Source of the DNA: Pseudalgibacter ostreae | Lineage (GTDB): Bacteria; Bacteroidota; Bacteroidia; Flavobacteriales; Flavobacteriaceae | DNA length: 64,000 nt | Direction of reading: 5' to 3' | Assembly (NCBI RefSeq): GCF_042427585.1 | Contig: NZ_JBHMFC010000077.1 | Span: 57,098 to 121,097, forward strand | In this document: positions 19,102 through 27,856 of the stretch, one piece after another | Numbering within the stretch: position 1 is the stretch's first letter | Layout of the letters: the number at the start of each line of letters is the position of its first letter | Position numbers and translations under genes: made by a program | The notes under the pieces: generated by a model | Database searches by the model: none | What the model was told of the DNA's origin: nothing | The model's input: the letters and a program-made list of their open reading frames with translations, nothing else

Positions 19102-19262
19102 GGTAACGGAGCTTATGATGTAGGGGCGCATTAGGGATTGAGGCCTTGTTGGAGCTCCTTGAAAAGAGCGACTGCCGAAAGCCCGACCCGAGGCACGAAG
19201 GGAAATGCCATAAGAACGAACTATTAATTAAAAAAAATTCCTGGAAACACAGGGACAAAGAG
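19102..19262. repeat. GC-rich intergenic element between ccoG and fixH
   Basis: This spacer of 161 bp is markedly richer in G+C (about 19108-19210) than the genes around it, with GAAAGCCCGACCCGAGGCAC and GGAGCTCC. The rest of the oxidase cluster has gaps of 0-40 bp, so an insertion is likely. It looks like one of the small dispersed intergenic sequences of flavobacteria. It is not coding in either direction as far as can be seen, although an in-frame extension of the fixH frame crosses it by chance. Confidence 0.45.
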
Positions 19263-19709
19263 ATGAAAATAAATTGGGGTACTGGTATTGTATTAGCTTT
19301 TGTTGCGTTTATTTCATTTATCATGTATTTCGTAGTGACGATGCTTGTAGATAAAAAATATGAAACGGAATTGGTGGTAGAAGACTATTATGGTCAAGAA
19401 TTAAAATTTCAAGCGGACCTTGACAAGCTGAACCATGCTAATACATTAACAGAAAACATAAAATACGAAAAAACAACAGAAGGGATACGCTTTACATTCC
19501 CTAAAGACTTTGATTATAAAAACATTACAGGAAATGTGTTCCTATATAGACCATCTAACAAACAACTAGACTTTGAAAGTGCTATTTCATTGTCTGATCC
19601 ATATTTGCTCATACCTGACAAACGTTTGGTAGATGGTCGTTGGAACATTATGATCGACTGGCAATATAAGGGAAATTTTTATCTCTTCAAGCAGTCTATA
19701 AACTATTAA
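19263..19709 (+). CDS. fixH: FixH/CcoH family protein
   Basis: Protein of 148 residues with one N-terminal membrane helix (GTGIVLAFVAFISFIMYFVV, residues ~5-24) and a periplasmic domain containing the family's VVEDYYGQELKFQ motif (usual form YY..G..Y). FixH/CcoH is a cbb3 oxidase assembly or stability factor that contacts CcoP. The start at 19263 (MKINWG) is preferred to the longer frame beginning at 19146 because the extra 39 residues come from the GC-rich spacer element and resemble no protein. The TauE/SafE gene starts 1 bp after its stop. Confidence 0.85.
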   Translation: MKINWGTGIVLAFVAFISFIMYFVVTMLVDKKYETELVVEDYYGQELKFQADLDKLNHANTLTENIKYEKTTEGIRFTFPKDFDYKNITGNVFLYRPSNKQLDFESAISLSDPYLLIPDKRLVDGRWNIMIDWQYKGNFYLFKQSINY

Positions 19710-19710
19710 C

Positions 19711-20412
19711 ATGCTGGCCTCTGCATTTATATTAGGGCTGTTAGGGAGTTTCCACTGCGTGGGCATGTGTGGCCCTATAGCCTTTATGCTGCCTGTAGAC
19801 CGATCCAATACGCTAAAAAAAATAGCACAAATAGCCATCTACCATTTTGGAAGACTATTATCTTACACCCTGATAGGACTTGTTTTTGGGCTAATAGGGA
19901 GAAGTCTTTATCTTTTTGGGTTTCAACAACAACTCTCCATTGCTATAGGAGTTTTAATGATTTTAGTGGTTATTATTCCTCAAAAAACATTTAACCATTA
20001 TAATTTTTCAAAACCTATCTATAGGTTGGTCTCCAAAATTAAATCTGGCTTAGGAAGTGCTTTAAAGAAGAAAACACTAGACACCTTTTTAACTATTGGG
20101 TTTTTAAACGGCTTTCTTCCGTGTGGTCTGGTTTATATGGCTGTGTTTGCTGCCATTGCAGGAGGCAGTGTACTAAACGGCATGGGGTATATGGCTGCTT
20201 TTGGATTAGGCACTATTCCCTTAATGACTACAGCTATTTATTTTAGTCATTTTTTAAAAGGTACAGCACGGCAGAAAATCCAAAAAGCGATTCCTGTTTT
20301 TGTGGTTTTTATAGGTGCTTTATTTATTCTTCGCGGTTTAGGTTTGGGTATTCCATACCTCTCCCCTGCCCCGGTTTTTGAAATGGTTTCGGGTGATATA
20401 GACTGTCACTAA
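19711..20412 (+). CDS. sulfite exporter TauE/SafE family membrane protein
   Basis: Membrane protein of 233 residues with six or so helices. It begins LASAFILGLLGSFHCVGMCGP, and the FHCVGMCGP motif is typical of the UreH-like/SafE branch that accompanies fixGHIS clusters. GFLNGFLPCGLVYMAVFAA is the second half-repeat with its conserved Pro-Cys-Gly. It follows fixH by 1 bp, so it belongs to the oxidase operon. In this setting it is likely to help supply copper or reductant to the oxidase rather than export sulfite; that is inference from context. Confidence 0.8.
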   Translation: MLASAFILGLLGSFHCVGMCGPIAFMLPVDRSNTLKKIAQIAIYHFGRLLSYTLIGLVFGLIGRSLYLFGFQQQLSIAIGVLMILVVIIPQKTFNHYNFSKPIYRLVSKIKSGLGSALKKKTLDTFLTIGFLNGFLPCGLVYMAVFAAIAGGSVLNGMGYMAAFGLGTIPLMTTAIYFSHFLKGTARQKIQKAIPVFVVFIGALFILRGLGLGIPYLSPAPVFEMVSGDIDCH

Positions 20413-20418
20413 AACACT

Positions 20419-20451
20419 AAAAAAAAGCTGTTTTATACATTATAAAACAGC
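20419..20451 (-). terminator. terminator of the hemN-usp operon (shared with the cco operon end)
   Basis: Perfect 10-bp stem GCTGTTTTAT / ATAAAACAGC (20427-20436 and 20442-20451) with a 5-base loop. On the minus strand it is followed by eight T, an intrinsic terminator for usp. The plus strand side has only a weak T-run, but the hairpin sits 15 bp after the TauE/SafE stop and may serve both. Confidence 0.82.
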
Positions 20452-20479
20452 CTCTTTACAAAAAAACTTCTATTGTGCT

Positions 20480-21313
20480 TTATATTTTAAAAGTCATTAC
20501 AGGCAATGTAGCATGGTTTGCCACATCTTCACCTATACTCCCTTCAAAGAAACGAGCTAAACCTTTTTTGCCATGTGTGGGTATTGCAATCATGTCTGCC
20601 CCTATTTTATTGGCTAAATTCAGTATACCATCTTCTACCGTATAATCGGACACATAATGCACATCTTTCATTCTATCTAAACTACGTTCGGCTTTAGTGA
20701 AAAAGTTTACTACAGTTTTCTCGATTTCTAAAGAACTCTTAAACCTATCGCTGGGCAAATTCACATTAACGAAAGACATCTTAGCACCAATTTGATCAAA
20801 GAGCTTAACAGCTTTTAAATAAGGTTGTATAGCGTTTTCTGAAAAATCTGAAGCAAATACAACCGAATCAAAATTAGAGTCTATTAAATCATTTTTCACG
20901 ACCAAAACAGGGATATCGGCATGGCGTACCACCCGTTCTGTATTAGAGCCAACAAAAAAACCATTTTCAGCATTTGTGCCTTGAGAGCCCATAACAATTA
21001 AATCGGCACCATTTTTTATAGCCACATCATTAACCTCACTAAACACTTTAAAATGTTTAATAATAGGGACTATCATTAATCCGTTCAAATAGTCTTTTGA
21101 AAGAAACTCTTTAAATTTCTGTTCTGCCAATTGGAGAAAAAATAGCGTTTTCTGGTTTTGAAGTCCGCCAGAAGCTGTTAACATAATATCAGACATTTCT
21201 AACATGTGTAACACCAATAACTCGGCATTGTGGTTTCTTGCCAGTTTTGCTGCTGTTCTTAAAGCAAATTCTGAGTGTTCAGAGAAATCGATTGGGACAA
21301 TTATTTTTTTCAT
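20480..21313 (-). CDS. universal stress protein, tandem UspA domains
   Basis: Protein of 277 residues with two Usp domains. The first starts MKKIIVPIDFSEHSEFALR and ends with VMGSQGTNAENGFFVGSNTERVVRHADIPVLVV, an ATP-binding pattern (G-2x-G-9x-G-S/T); the second ends IPTHGKKGLARFFEGSIGEDVANHATLPVMTF. The ATG at 21313 is chosen because the conserved Usp N-terminus begins there; a longer frame from 21397 would run into hemN. It follows hemN by 14 bp and is probably transcribed with it from the Fnr-type promoter. That fits the known low-oxygen and stress induction of Usp proteins. Confidence 0.9.
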   Translation of the reverse strand: MKKIIVPIDFSEHSEFALRTAAKLARNHNAELLVLHMLEMSDIMLTASGGLQNQKTLFFLQLAEQKFKEFLSKDYLNGLMIVPIIKHFKVFSEVNDVAIKNGADLIVMGSQGTNAENGFFVGSNTERVVRHADIPVLVVKNDLIDSNFDSVVFASDFSENAIQPYLKAVKLFDQIGAKMSFVNVNLPSDRFKSSLEIEKTVVNFFTKAERSLDRMKDVHYVSDYTVEDGILNLANKIGADMIAIPTHGKKGLARFFEGSIGEDVANHATLPVMTFKI

Positions 21314-21327
21314 AATTTTTATTTTAA

Positions 21328-22701
21328 TTAAACAGTCATCGAAAACAATTGGGTATCTGGCTGTTTTCTTTGTAATAATAAATCGAATGCCATACAAACA
21401 TTTCTAACAAAAGGCTGGCCTTTTGTGGTTACTTCAATAGTGTTTTCACCTAAAATAAGTAAACCATCCTCTTCCATTTCTTTCAACTTCAACAAGACTT
21501 CTGGCAATTCTGGAACATACAATTCATCTACAGTCCAAGAAGTCCTAAACTTACACATTAAATTTAAGATATGTTTTCTAATAATCAAATCTTCTTCATT
21601 TAAAATGTGGCCTTTATAAACAGGCACTCTATTATCATCTAATATTTTATAATAATTTTCGATTGTTTTTACATTTTGGGCAAAGCCATACCAGCTATCA
21701 CTAATAGAAGACACCCCCAACCCAATCATAGCCTGTGTTTTCGAGGCTGTATACCCCATAAAGTTTCTATGCAGCTTATCTGTTTGCATCGATTGGTAAA
21801 GCGTATCTGTTTCCAAAGCAAAATGATCCATTCCTATTTCATGATAACCCACTTCTGCTAGTAAGCGTTTTCCTAATTCGTATTGTTCTCTTTTTAATTC
21901 GGGAGAAGGTAAATCGGAATCCTGAAAACCGCGTTGTCCATTTCCTTTTATCCAGGGCACATGTGCATAGCTGTAGAAAGCCAAGCGGTCTGGCAATAGT
22001 TCTTTTGTTTTTAATATGGTTTCTTTTACATGGTCTAAAGTTTGAAAAGGAAGGCCAAAAATAATATCATGCCCAACAGAATTATAGCCTATCTCCCGCG
22101 CCGTTTCCGTAGCTCGTTTTACATTTTCGAAGGGCTGAATTCTATGAATCGCCTTTTGAACTACAGCGTTATAATCTTGAACGCCATAACTTACACGATT
22201 AAAACCCAAATTGTATAACGCTTGCAAGTGCTCTTGTGTGGTATTATTGGGGTGGCCCTCAAAACTAAATTCATGATTATCGGCACGTGTGGCACCATCA
22301 AAAATTCCATCAATTAAACGTTTTAAGTTATCAGGGCTAAAGAACGTGGGGGTTCCACCGCCCAAGTGCAATTCCTTTATTATCGGTTTTTCATCGAACC
22401 ACTCTAAATACAAACGCCATTCTTTCAAAACAGCTTCAATATATGGCGATTCTACACTGTGTTGTTTCGTTATTCGTTTATTGCAACCACAAAACGTACA
22501 TAAACTTTCACAAAACGGCAAATGGATATAGAGACTAATACCTTCTTCTGCATTCGTTTCTTTAAAAGATTGAATTAAAGCTCCCTTCCATTTTTCAAAA
22601 GAAAAACTTTCTTCATCCCAGTAAGGAACGGTTGGATAACTCGTATAACGAGGTCCCGCAATATTATATTTATGGACTAAAGATTTTAACATACTTAACA
22701 T
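21328..22701 (-). CDS. hemN: oxygen-independent coproporphyrinogen III oxidase
   Basis: Radical-SAM enzyme that decarboxylates coproporphyrinogen III to protoporphyrinogen IX without oxygen, allowing heme synthesis when oxygen is low. The 457-residue length is right for true HemN. The Fe-S cluster motif is C64-ESL-C68-TF-C71 followed by Gly-Cys73, as in HemN (CxxxCxxCxC). ELHLGGGTPTF is the SAM-binding glycine motif, and the N-terminal GPRYTSYPT is specific to HemN rather than to HemW. An Fnr-type box and TATTTTTG promoter precede it, linking it to the cbb3 oxidase, which needs extra heme. An ATG three codons in is an alternative start. Confidence 0.94.
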   Translation of the reverse strand: MLSMLKSLVHKYNIAGPRYTSYPTVPYWDEESFSFEKWKGALIQSFKETNAEEGISLYIHLPFCESLCTFCGCNKRITKQHSVESPYIEAVLKEWRLYLEWFDEKPIIKELHLGGGTPTFFSPDNLKRLIDGIFDGATRADNHEFSFEGHPNNTTQEHLQALYNLGFNRVSYGVQDYNAVVQKAIHRIQPFENVKRATETAREIGYNSVGHDIIFGLPFQTLDHVKETILKTKELLPDRLAFYSYAHVPWIKGNGQRGFQDSDLPSPELKREQYELGKRLLAEVGYHEIGMDHFALETDTLYQSMQTDKLHRNFMGYTASKTQAMIGLGVSSISDSWYGFAQNVKTIENYYKILDDNRVPVYKGHILNEEDLIIRKHILNLMCKFRTSWTVDELYVPELPEVLLKLKEMEEDGLLILGENTIEVTTKGQPFVRNVCMAFDLLLQRKQPDTQLFSMTV

Positions 22702-22709
22702 TTATAATT

Positions 22710-22753
22710 CAAAAATAAGGGATTTGGGATTAAAAACATATGACTTTTGTCAT
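22710..22753 (-). promoter_or_regulatory. Fnr-type box and promoter of hemN-usp
   Basis: A perfect palindrome ATGACTTTTGTCAT at 22740-22753, and on the minus strand the -7 element TATTTTTG at 22717-22710. The centre-to-G distance is 36.5 bp, as at ccoI and ccoS. The hemN start codon lies 8 bp after the -7 element. Confidence 0.76.
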
Positions 22754-22912
22754 TTAACTCACGTACTATTTAATGAAATAAAAACCTATCCGCTCTCTTC
22801 TATAAGTTCCATATTTTTTTTTATTTGAATCCATTAAAACAAAAATGAGTAGTAATATTTGTATTTGATTTATGAATACATTAACTTTCAAAAACTAAAA
22901 AATCGACATAAC

Positions 22913-23482
22913 ATGAAAAAAATAAGTTTAGTAATTATAGCCATGGCAATTACGATGGCCTCTTGTAAAGACAATAAAAAAGAAACCGAGACTATAGATG
23001 CGGAAAAAACAGCAGTAGCTGTTGTGGCACCTAAAAAAATTAAAATAGCTTTATCTGCAAAAAGCGATAGTAATGTAAGTGGGCATGTGGTCTTTACCGA
23101 AGAGGACGGCAAAGTAACCATGACGGCCATAATAGATGGGCTAGAGCCTGGACAGCACGCAATACACCTTCACGAATCGGCAGATTGTTCTGCTGAAGAC
23201 GGTACATCGGCGGGAGGACATTGGAACCCAACAGCGCAGCCACACGGTAAATGGGGCGATGCCACAGGCTACCATAAGGGCGATATTGGCAATTTTAATG
23301 CCGATGAAAACGGAAATGGCACCATAACTTTTACTACAGACGAGTGGTGTATTGGTTGCGATGACACGACCAAGAATATTTTAAATAAAAGTGTGATTGT
23401 TCATGCTGGAACAGACGACTTCACCTCACAACCTTCTGGTGATGCAGGGGCAAGAGTAAGCTGCGCTGGTATTATAAAATAA
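22913..23482 (+). CDS. sodC: Cu/Zn superoxide dismutase, lipoprotein
   Basis: Periplasmic enzyme that converts superoxide to hydrogen peroxide and oxygen; 189 residues. The signal is of lipoprotein type, with the lipobox MASC and Cys18 as the acylated residue. Copper ligands appear in AIHLHES, and the shared or zinc His residues in GGHWNPTAQPHGKWG and YHKGDIGNF, with the zinc Asp nearby. DDTTKNILNKSVIVHAGTDDF carries another copper His, and GDAGARVSCAGII carries the C-terminal Arg and the disulfide Cys. The ATG at 22913 is chosen because the lipoprotein signal begins there. It is monocistronic, with a hairpin following at 23509. Confidence 0.93.
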   Translation: MKKISLVIIAMAITMASCKDNKKETETIDAEKTAVAVVAPKKIKIALSAKSDSNVSGHVVFTEEDGKVTMTAIIDGLEPGQHAIHLHESADCSAEDGTSAGGHWNPTAQPHGKWGDATGYHKGDIGNFNADENGNGTITFTTDEWCIGCDDTTKNILNKSVIVHAGTDDFTSQPSGDAGARVSCAGIIK

Positions 23483-23508
23483 TACGCTTCTTAAACTGAA
23501 AAGTGTTT

Positions 23509-23536
23509 AAAGCTGCTGTAATAGGCAGCTTTTTTG
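23509..23536 (+). terminator. terminator of sodC
   Basis: Stem AAAGCTGC / GCAGCTTT with an 8-base loop, followed by a T-run, 26 bp after the sodC stop. Confidence 0.8.
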
Positions 23537-24018
23537 GTTTTATAAAAGATATTGTTACGTTAACGGTATGTTTATAAATACACCTACTTTAGTTTTTAGC
23601 TAAAAAAATAAATATCATGAATACAACTGGGTTTAACATAAATATAGCCTCTTTTTTAAAAGAAGTCTATAAGATAACTTCTCGATAGTATGATTTGCTA
23701 TAGCTTCGTAATAACTTTTCTAAAAACAGAAGTTACTTAAGTTTTCTTATGATGGGATTTTCAAACCTGCACTGTGCTTTATAAAGGTTCCTCTTGCTAT
23801 CGTTTGTAAAGCAAGAGAATTGCTGAGTAATCTTGCAAAAAAACTATAATAAAGAGAACATTCGTGTATGTTTTACAAAAGCGATTACTAAGAAATTACT
23901 AAATTTATACTCTGTAAACCGTCCAAGTTTCATCATAACTTTTAGAGGTCTTACATCAATCTACTATTCATAAATCAGTGTTATATTCTCTTTTAAAAAC
24001 CAACTAAAATGATTAAAA
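23537..24018. other. intergenic region, no gene seen
   Basis: About 480 bp of AT-rich sequence between the sodC terminator and the DUF1275 gene. No open frame of useful length, tRNA or clear TAnnTTTG promoter was found. It may hold the promoter of the DUF1275 gene. Confidence 0.5.
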
Positions 24019-24750
24019 ATGTTTATACATCAAGGTAAAAGCAGAACTTTAAAACATAATTTACGAATCGCCACTATTCTGTCTTTTGTCGCTGGAATTG
24101 TAAATGTAACAGGGTTTTTGGCCTTTAAGCAACTTACTACAAATGTTACAGGTCATTTTGCGTTGTTTATTTACGATGTAGCCGATTTTGAATTTTGGAA
24201 AGGTACCATTTACTTTCTTTATATATTTTCATTCCTCTTAGGATCATTTTTATCCAGTTTTTTAATTGATAAGTATAGAGAAAACAAACGGTTCAATATT
24301 TTTCTTGTGCCCTCTATAATTGAAAGCTTCATTTTAATATCTATTGGCCTTGTAAGCAATTTTATTGTGATGGCATATCCCGACCTTGTTATCAGCCTCT
24401 TGCTATTTGCAATGGGGCTTCAGAATTCTTTTGTTACTAAAATCTCAAATGCGATAGTAAGGACGACACATCTCACCGGTCTTTTTACAGATTTAGGAAT
24501 TGACCTTTCACATTTATATTTTCCTAAACTTCATAAGAATAGAAGGGAACTAAAATCAAATATTAAACTTAGAATTTTTATTATCGCGTTCTTTTTTGCT
24601 GGAGGACTCGTTGGCGGTTTCCTATACTCACGATACAACTTAAAATTAAATACCTTGGTTTTTGCAGGTGTATTATTACTGGCTAGTTTGTTTTATGATG
24701 ATTTAAGATACCGGATAATAAAAACAAAAAGAAGGTACAAAAACTACTAA
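24019..24750 (+). CDS. YoaK family (DUF1275) membrane protein
   Basis: Integral inner-membrane protein of 243 residues with about six helices. Family features include an early ATILSFVAGIVNVTGFLAF helix followed by TTNVTGHFALF, and LLFAMGLQNSFVTKISN followed by VRTTHLTGLFTDLG, which are the conserved DUF1275 stretches. The function of the family is not established. It is a single gene between sodC and a convergent MscS gene. A short N-terminal stretch (MFIHQGKSRTLKHN) precedes the first helix as usual. Confidence 0.85.
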   Translation: MFIHQGKSRTLKHNLRIATILSFVAGIVNVTGFLAFKQLTTNVTGHFALFIYDVADFEFWKGTIYFLYIFSFLLGSFLSSFLIDKYRENKRFNIFLVPSIIESFILISIGLVSNFIVMAYPDLVISLLLFAMGLQNSFVTKISNAIVRTTHLTGLFTDLGIDLSHLYFPKLHKNRRELKSNIKLRIFIIAFFFAGGLVGGFLYSRYNLKLNTLVFAGVLLLASLFYDDLRYRIIKTKRRYKNY

Positions 24751-24887
24751 AAACAGCTGAATATACTATTAAATTAACCAACCGCCCCCCTGTTGCCCAA
24801 TAGGTTGCTACAGCCTAATTAAATACTAAGATAAAACTCTAGTAAGCGTGTTAGAAAATAAGAAAAACCTCAACATTAGGCCCTTGT

Positions 24888-25811
24888 TTATCGGCGTGTG
24901 CCCTCTGGGAATTTAACTTTATCGGGGGCCTCGTTTAATAATGGTAAAGCATATCTCAAGATACGATTTCGTCTATCTGTAGTGTCTTTTGGCTCTACGG
25001 GATAAGAAATTACAGCTTCCATCCAAGCAAAGCTATTGATCCTAAAGTAAACAGAGGGTGCCCATAAATCATTATCGGAAGTAGCGTACTGTGAGTAGCG
25101 TTCTTTAAAATCTTTACTGGAAGCTATTAAGAGACATTCTTCCACAAACTGAAGGTCGCTAGTATAAGCAATCTGTATTGGCGTTTCATTCCATATAAAT
25201 GGCGTTTGAGGGCCTGAATAATTAATAATTTCCTCTCTTAATATCAAACTGTTTGGAAACCTAACCACTCTACCACTAGTTCTGTCGTTCTCGAGATAAT
25301 CGCCACTACATTCTAAAATAGAAGTATCCAAGTAACTTATTTCTACAACATCTCCGCGAAAACCTTTTATTTGAATACGGTCGCCGACTAAATAAGACCG
25401 TCTGAAAACCAAATAAATCCAAGCTATAAAAGATGCTATGGGTGCTTGTAACGCAAAACCCAAAACCAAGGAAATCAATCCAAAGCTAACGGCTGCAGCA
25501 TAAAGGTTCTGAAACAAAAAAGAAGCGACTACTATAAGACTGAAAACAATGGCTAGAAATCGGGTAATCCGCAATAAATTATAGCGATCGCCTTCCAAAT
25601 GGGTTTGAGCATTAATAACTTTGGTCATGATTTTACTAATCAGAAAAATTAAAGCAATTAAAAACAAACTGATGCTTAATTTTTTCATAAACGGAATGTA
25701 CTCTTCCCATGAATCAAAAAACCGCAAATCCAAGAGATAATAAAGAGCCACTAATACGGTTGCTATTATCCCGTACACCGCAATCCATCGTTTATTATTA
25801 TTTATTTCCAT
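24888..25811 (-). CDS. MscS-family mechanosensitive ion channel
   Basis: Protein of 307 residues with three or four N-terminal membrane helices (the last, pore-lining one around GLISLVLGFALQAPIASFIAW) followed by the MscS beta domain (YLVGDRIQIKGFRGDVVEISYLDTSIL, then VVRFPNSLIL) and a C-terminal alpha/beta domain. The pattern VGDRI..G..G.V..I....T and the phrase FPNSL are the hallmarks of small-conductance mechanosensitive channels, which release solutes on osmotic downshift. It is monocistronic. No unusual sensor domain is present. Confidence 0.9.
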   Translation of the reverse strand: MEINNNKRWIAVYGIIATVLVALYYLLDLRFFDSWEEYIPFMKKLSISLFLIALIFLISKIMTKVINAQTHLEGDRYNLLRITRFLAIVFSLIVVASFLFQNLYAAAVSFGLISLVLGFALQAPIASFIAWIYLVFRRSYLVGDRIQIKGFRGDVVEISYLDTSILECSGDYLENDRTSGRVVRFPNSLILREEIINYSGPQTPFIWNETPIQIAYTSDLQFVEECLLIASSKDFKERYSQYATSDNDLWAPSVYFRINSFAWMEAVISYPVEPKDTTDRRNRILRYALPLLNEAPDKVKFPEGTRR

Positions 25812-26111
25812 AAGGTTTATTCTATATTAACAAGTGAAAATAGCACTTCTATTTAAATTATTAACCGCTTTTAAACTAAAATCATAGTAGATTTACAAAA
25901 AACCATAAGGTTTTAGGGCCATATCAATAATTTAATTAACACATATAAATGATATAACTTTGTGTTTATACAAAGCTATGGAGAGCATATCCATAACAAG
26001 TAAAGCAAATAAAAAAATTTATTAAAATAGAACTAGATCAACACAAAAATAAAAATCAGCTTACAGTCTCTAGTACCATCTTGCTTTTTAGATAGCCTAA
26101 TGTAGGGAAAT
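25812..26111. other. intergenic region, no gene seen
   Basis: AT-rich spacer between the divergently placed MscS gene start and the terminator of the pyruvate dehydrogenase genes. No open frame or RNA gene was recognised. It should hold the MscS promoter, but no clear TAnnTTTG was found on the minus strand. Confidence 0.45.
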
Positions 26112-26148
26112 AAAAAAACACTATTTACATAATAAATAGTGTTTTTTT
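26112..26148 (-). terminator. terminator of the pdhA-pdhC operon
   Basis: Perfect stem AACACTATTTA / TAAATAGTGTT around CATAA, with A-run and T-run on both sides, so it can act in both directions. It lies ~40 bp after the E2 gene stop. Confidence 0.85.
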
Positions 26149-26188
26149 ATATATAATTTCCATTACTTGAATGGAAAAATTTAAATAA

Positions 26189-27853
26189 TTATACCAGCAT
26201 GGTTACCGGGTTTTCAATATATCCTTTTAAAGTTTGAAGGAATAAAGCCCCTGTGGCACCATCCACTGTTCTATGGTCGCAAGCTAAAGATAATTTCATC
26301 GTATTTCCAACCACAATCTGTCCGTTTTTAACTACTGGCTTTTCAACAATATTTCCTACTGAAAGTATCGCTGAATTTGGTTGGTTTATTATGGAGGTAA
26401 ATGTATCTATACCAAACATACCTAAGTTAGAAACAGTAAACGTACTGCCTTCCATCTCTTGCGGAGTCAATTTCTTATTTTTAGCTTTTCCGGCAAGTTC
26501 TCTAACTTCTGCACCTATTTGCTGTAAAGATTGCTCATTGGCAAATTTAACAACAGGCACGACTAAACCATCAGGAACTGCTACTGCAACACCAATGTGT
26601 ACATGGTTATTTAATCGCATCTTATCTGCAAACCATTGTGAGTTTACTTGAGGGTGTTGTTTTAAAGCTAAAGCACAAGCTTTAACCACAATATCATTAT
26701 AGGATATTTTAGTATCTGGTACTGTATTGAATTGTGCTCGGAACGCTATCGCATTTTCCATATCAAACTCGACACTTAAATAATAATGCGGTGCAGAGAA
26801 TTTAGAATTAGTCAATGCTTTTGCAATCGCTTTACGCATTTGCGAGTTTGGAATTTCTTCAAAATCTTCTTGCCCCGTAGGCAAAAACTTTCCAACAGAA
26901 GCTGTGGCTCCTGGTGTATAGTTTTCGATATCTCGTTTAACAATACGCCCTTGTTCTCCTGAACCTTGGACTTGTGTTAAATTAATCCCTTTTTCTTCTG
27001 CCAATTTCTTTGCAAGTGGCGACACAAATAAGCGTCCATCTGCAGTTGTTGGTGTTGGCGCTGGTGCTTTTGGCTTTTCTTTTTGAGCCGTTCCTGAAGG
27101 TGCAGGCGCTGCCTTAGGAGTCTCTTTTTTAGCCTCTGCTTTAGGAGCTTCTTCTTTTTTGGCAGGTGCTTCTTCTGTTGAGAAATTATCAGCAACTCCA
27201 GACACATCGGTACCTTCTGGCCCAATAATAGCCAATAAAGCATCTACTTTTGCAGACTCACCTTCTTGTAGACCAATTTCTAATAAAGTTCCAGACTGAA
27301 AGGACTCAAACTCCATAGTGGCTTTGTCCGTTTCAATTTCTGCAAGAATATCGCCTTCTTCAACTTTATCACCTACTTTTTTAAGCCAAGTTGCTACTGT
27401 TCCTTCTTCCATGGTATCACTTAAGCGTGGCATGGTAACCACGATAACACCTTCTGGAAGTTCTTTTTTATCTGATGTTTTCTCTTCAGTAGTAGCGCTA
27501 CTTTCAGCATCTTTCGCTTCTGATTTAGACGCCGCTTCTTCTGATCCTGCATCATCTTTATTAGTTTCCTCAGAAGCTTTTCCTCCTCCGTTTATAAGAT
27601 CAGAGATATCTTCACCCTCATCACCTATAATGGCTAAAAGCTCATCCACTTTAGTGGTTTCCCCTTCTTGAACGCCTATGTGAAGTAAAGTGCCTTCGTT
27701 AAAAGACTCAAATTCCATGGTCGCTTTATCCGTTTCAATTTCAGCTAAAATATCACCTTCTTCAATTTTATCTCCTACTTTTTTTAACCAAGCCGCAACG
27801 GTACCCTCTTCCATTGTATCGCTTAAACGCGGCATATTTACTACTATAGCCAT
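26189..27853 (-). CDS. pdhC: pyruvate dehydrogenase E2, dihydrolipoamide acetyltransferase
   Basis: Core subunit of the pyruvate dehydrogenase complex; it transfers the acetyl group from lipoamide to CoA. The 554 residues hold two lipoyl domains, each with ETDKATMEFES (lipoylated Lys43 and Lys177), separated by an acidic Glu/Ser/Ala linker (~95-132). A Pro/Ala/Lys-rich linker and a peripheral subunit-binding domain follow (about 275-313, FVSPLAKKLAEEKGI). The catalytic domain runs from ~335 to the end with DHRTVDG (His527, Asp531). It follows the E1 alpha gene by 3 bp and is co-transcribed with it. An E1 beta gene is not in this cluster, as is usual in flavobacteria. Confidence 0.93.
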   Translation of the reverse strand: MAIVVNMPRLSDTMEEGTVAAWLKKVGDKIEEGDILAEIETDKATMEFESFNEGTLLHIGVQEGETTKVDELLAIIGDEGEDISDLINGGGKASEETNKDDAGSEEAASKSEAKDAESSATTEEKTSDKKELPEGVIVVTMPRLSDTMEEGTVATWLKKVGDKVEEGDILAEIETDKATMEFESFQSGTLLEIGLQEGESAKVDALLAIIGPEGTDVSGVADNFSTEEAPAKKEEAPKAEAKKETPKAAPAPSGTAQKEKPKAPAPTPTTADGRLFVSPLAKKLAEEKGINLTQVQGSGEQGRIVKRDIENYTPGATASVGKFLPTGQEDFEEIPNSQMRKAIAKALTNSKFSAPHYYLSVEFDMENAIAFRAQFNTVPDTKISYNDIVVKACALALKQHPQVNSQWFADKMRLNNHVHIGVAVAVPDGLVVPVVKFANEQSLQQIGAEVRELAGKAKNKKLTPQEMEGSTFTVSNLGMFGIDTFTSIINQPNSAILSVGNIVEKPVVKNGQIVVGNTMKLSLACDHRTVDGATGALFLQTLKGYIENPVTMLV

Positions 27854-27856
27854 AGC

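Noticed and set aside
19146..19262. N-terminal extension of the FixH frame
   Set aside because: The extra 39 residues come from the GC-rich spacer, and the family's N-terminus begins at 19263.
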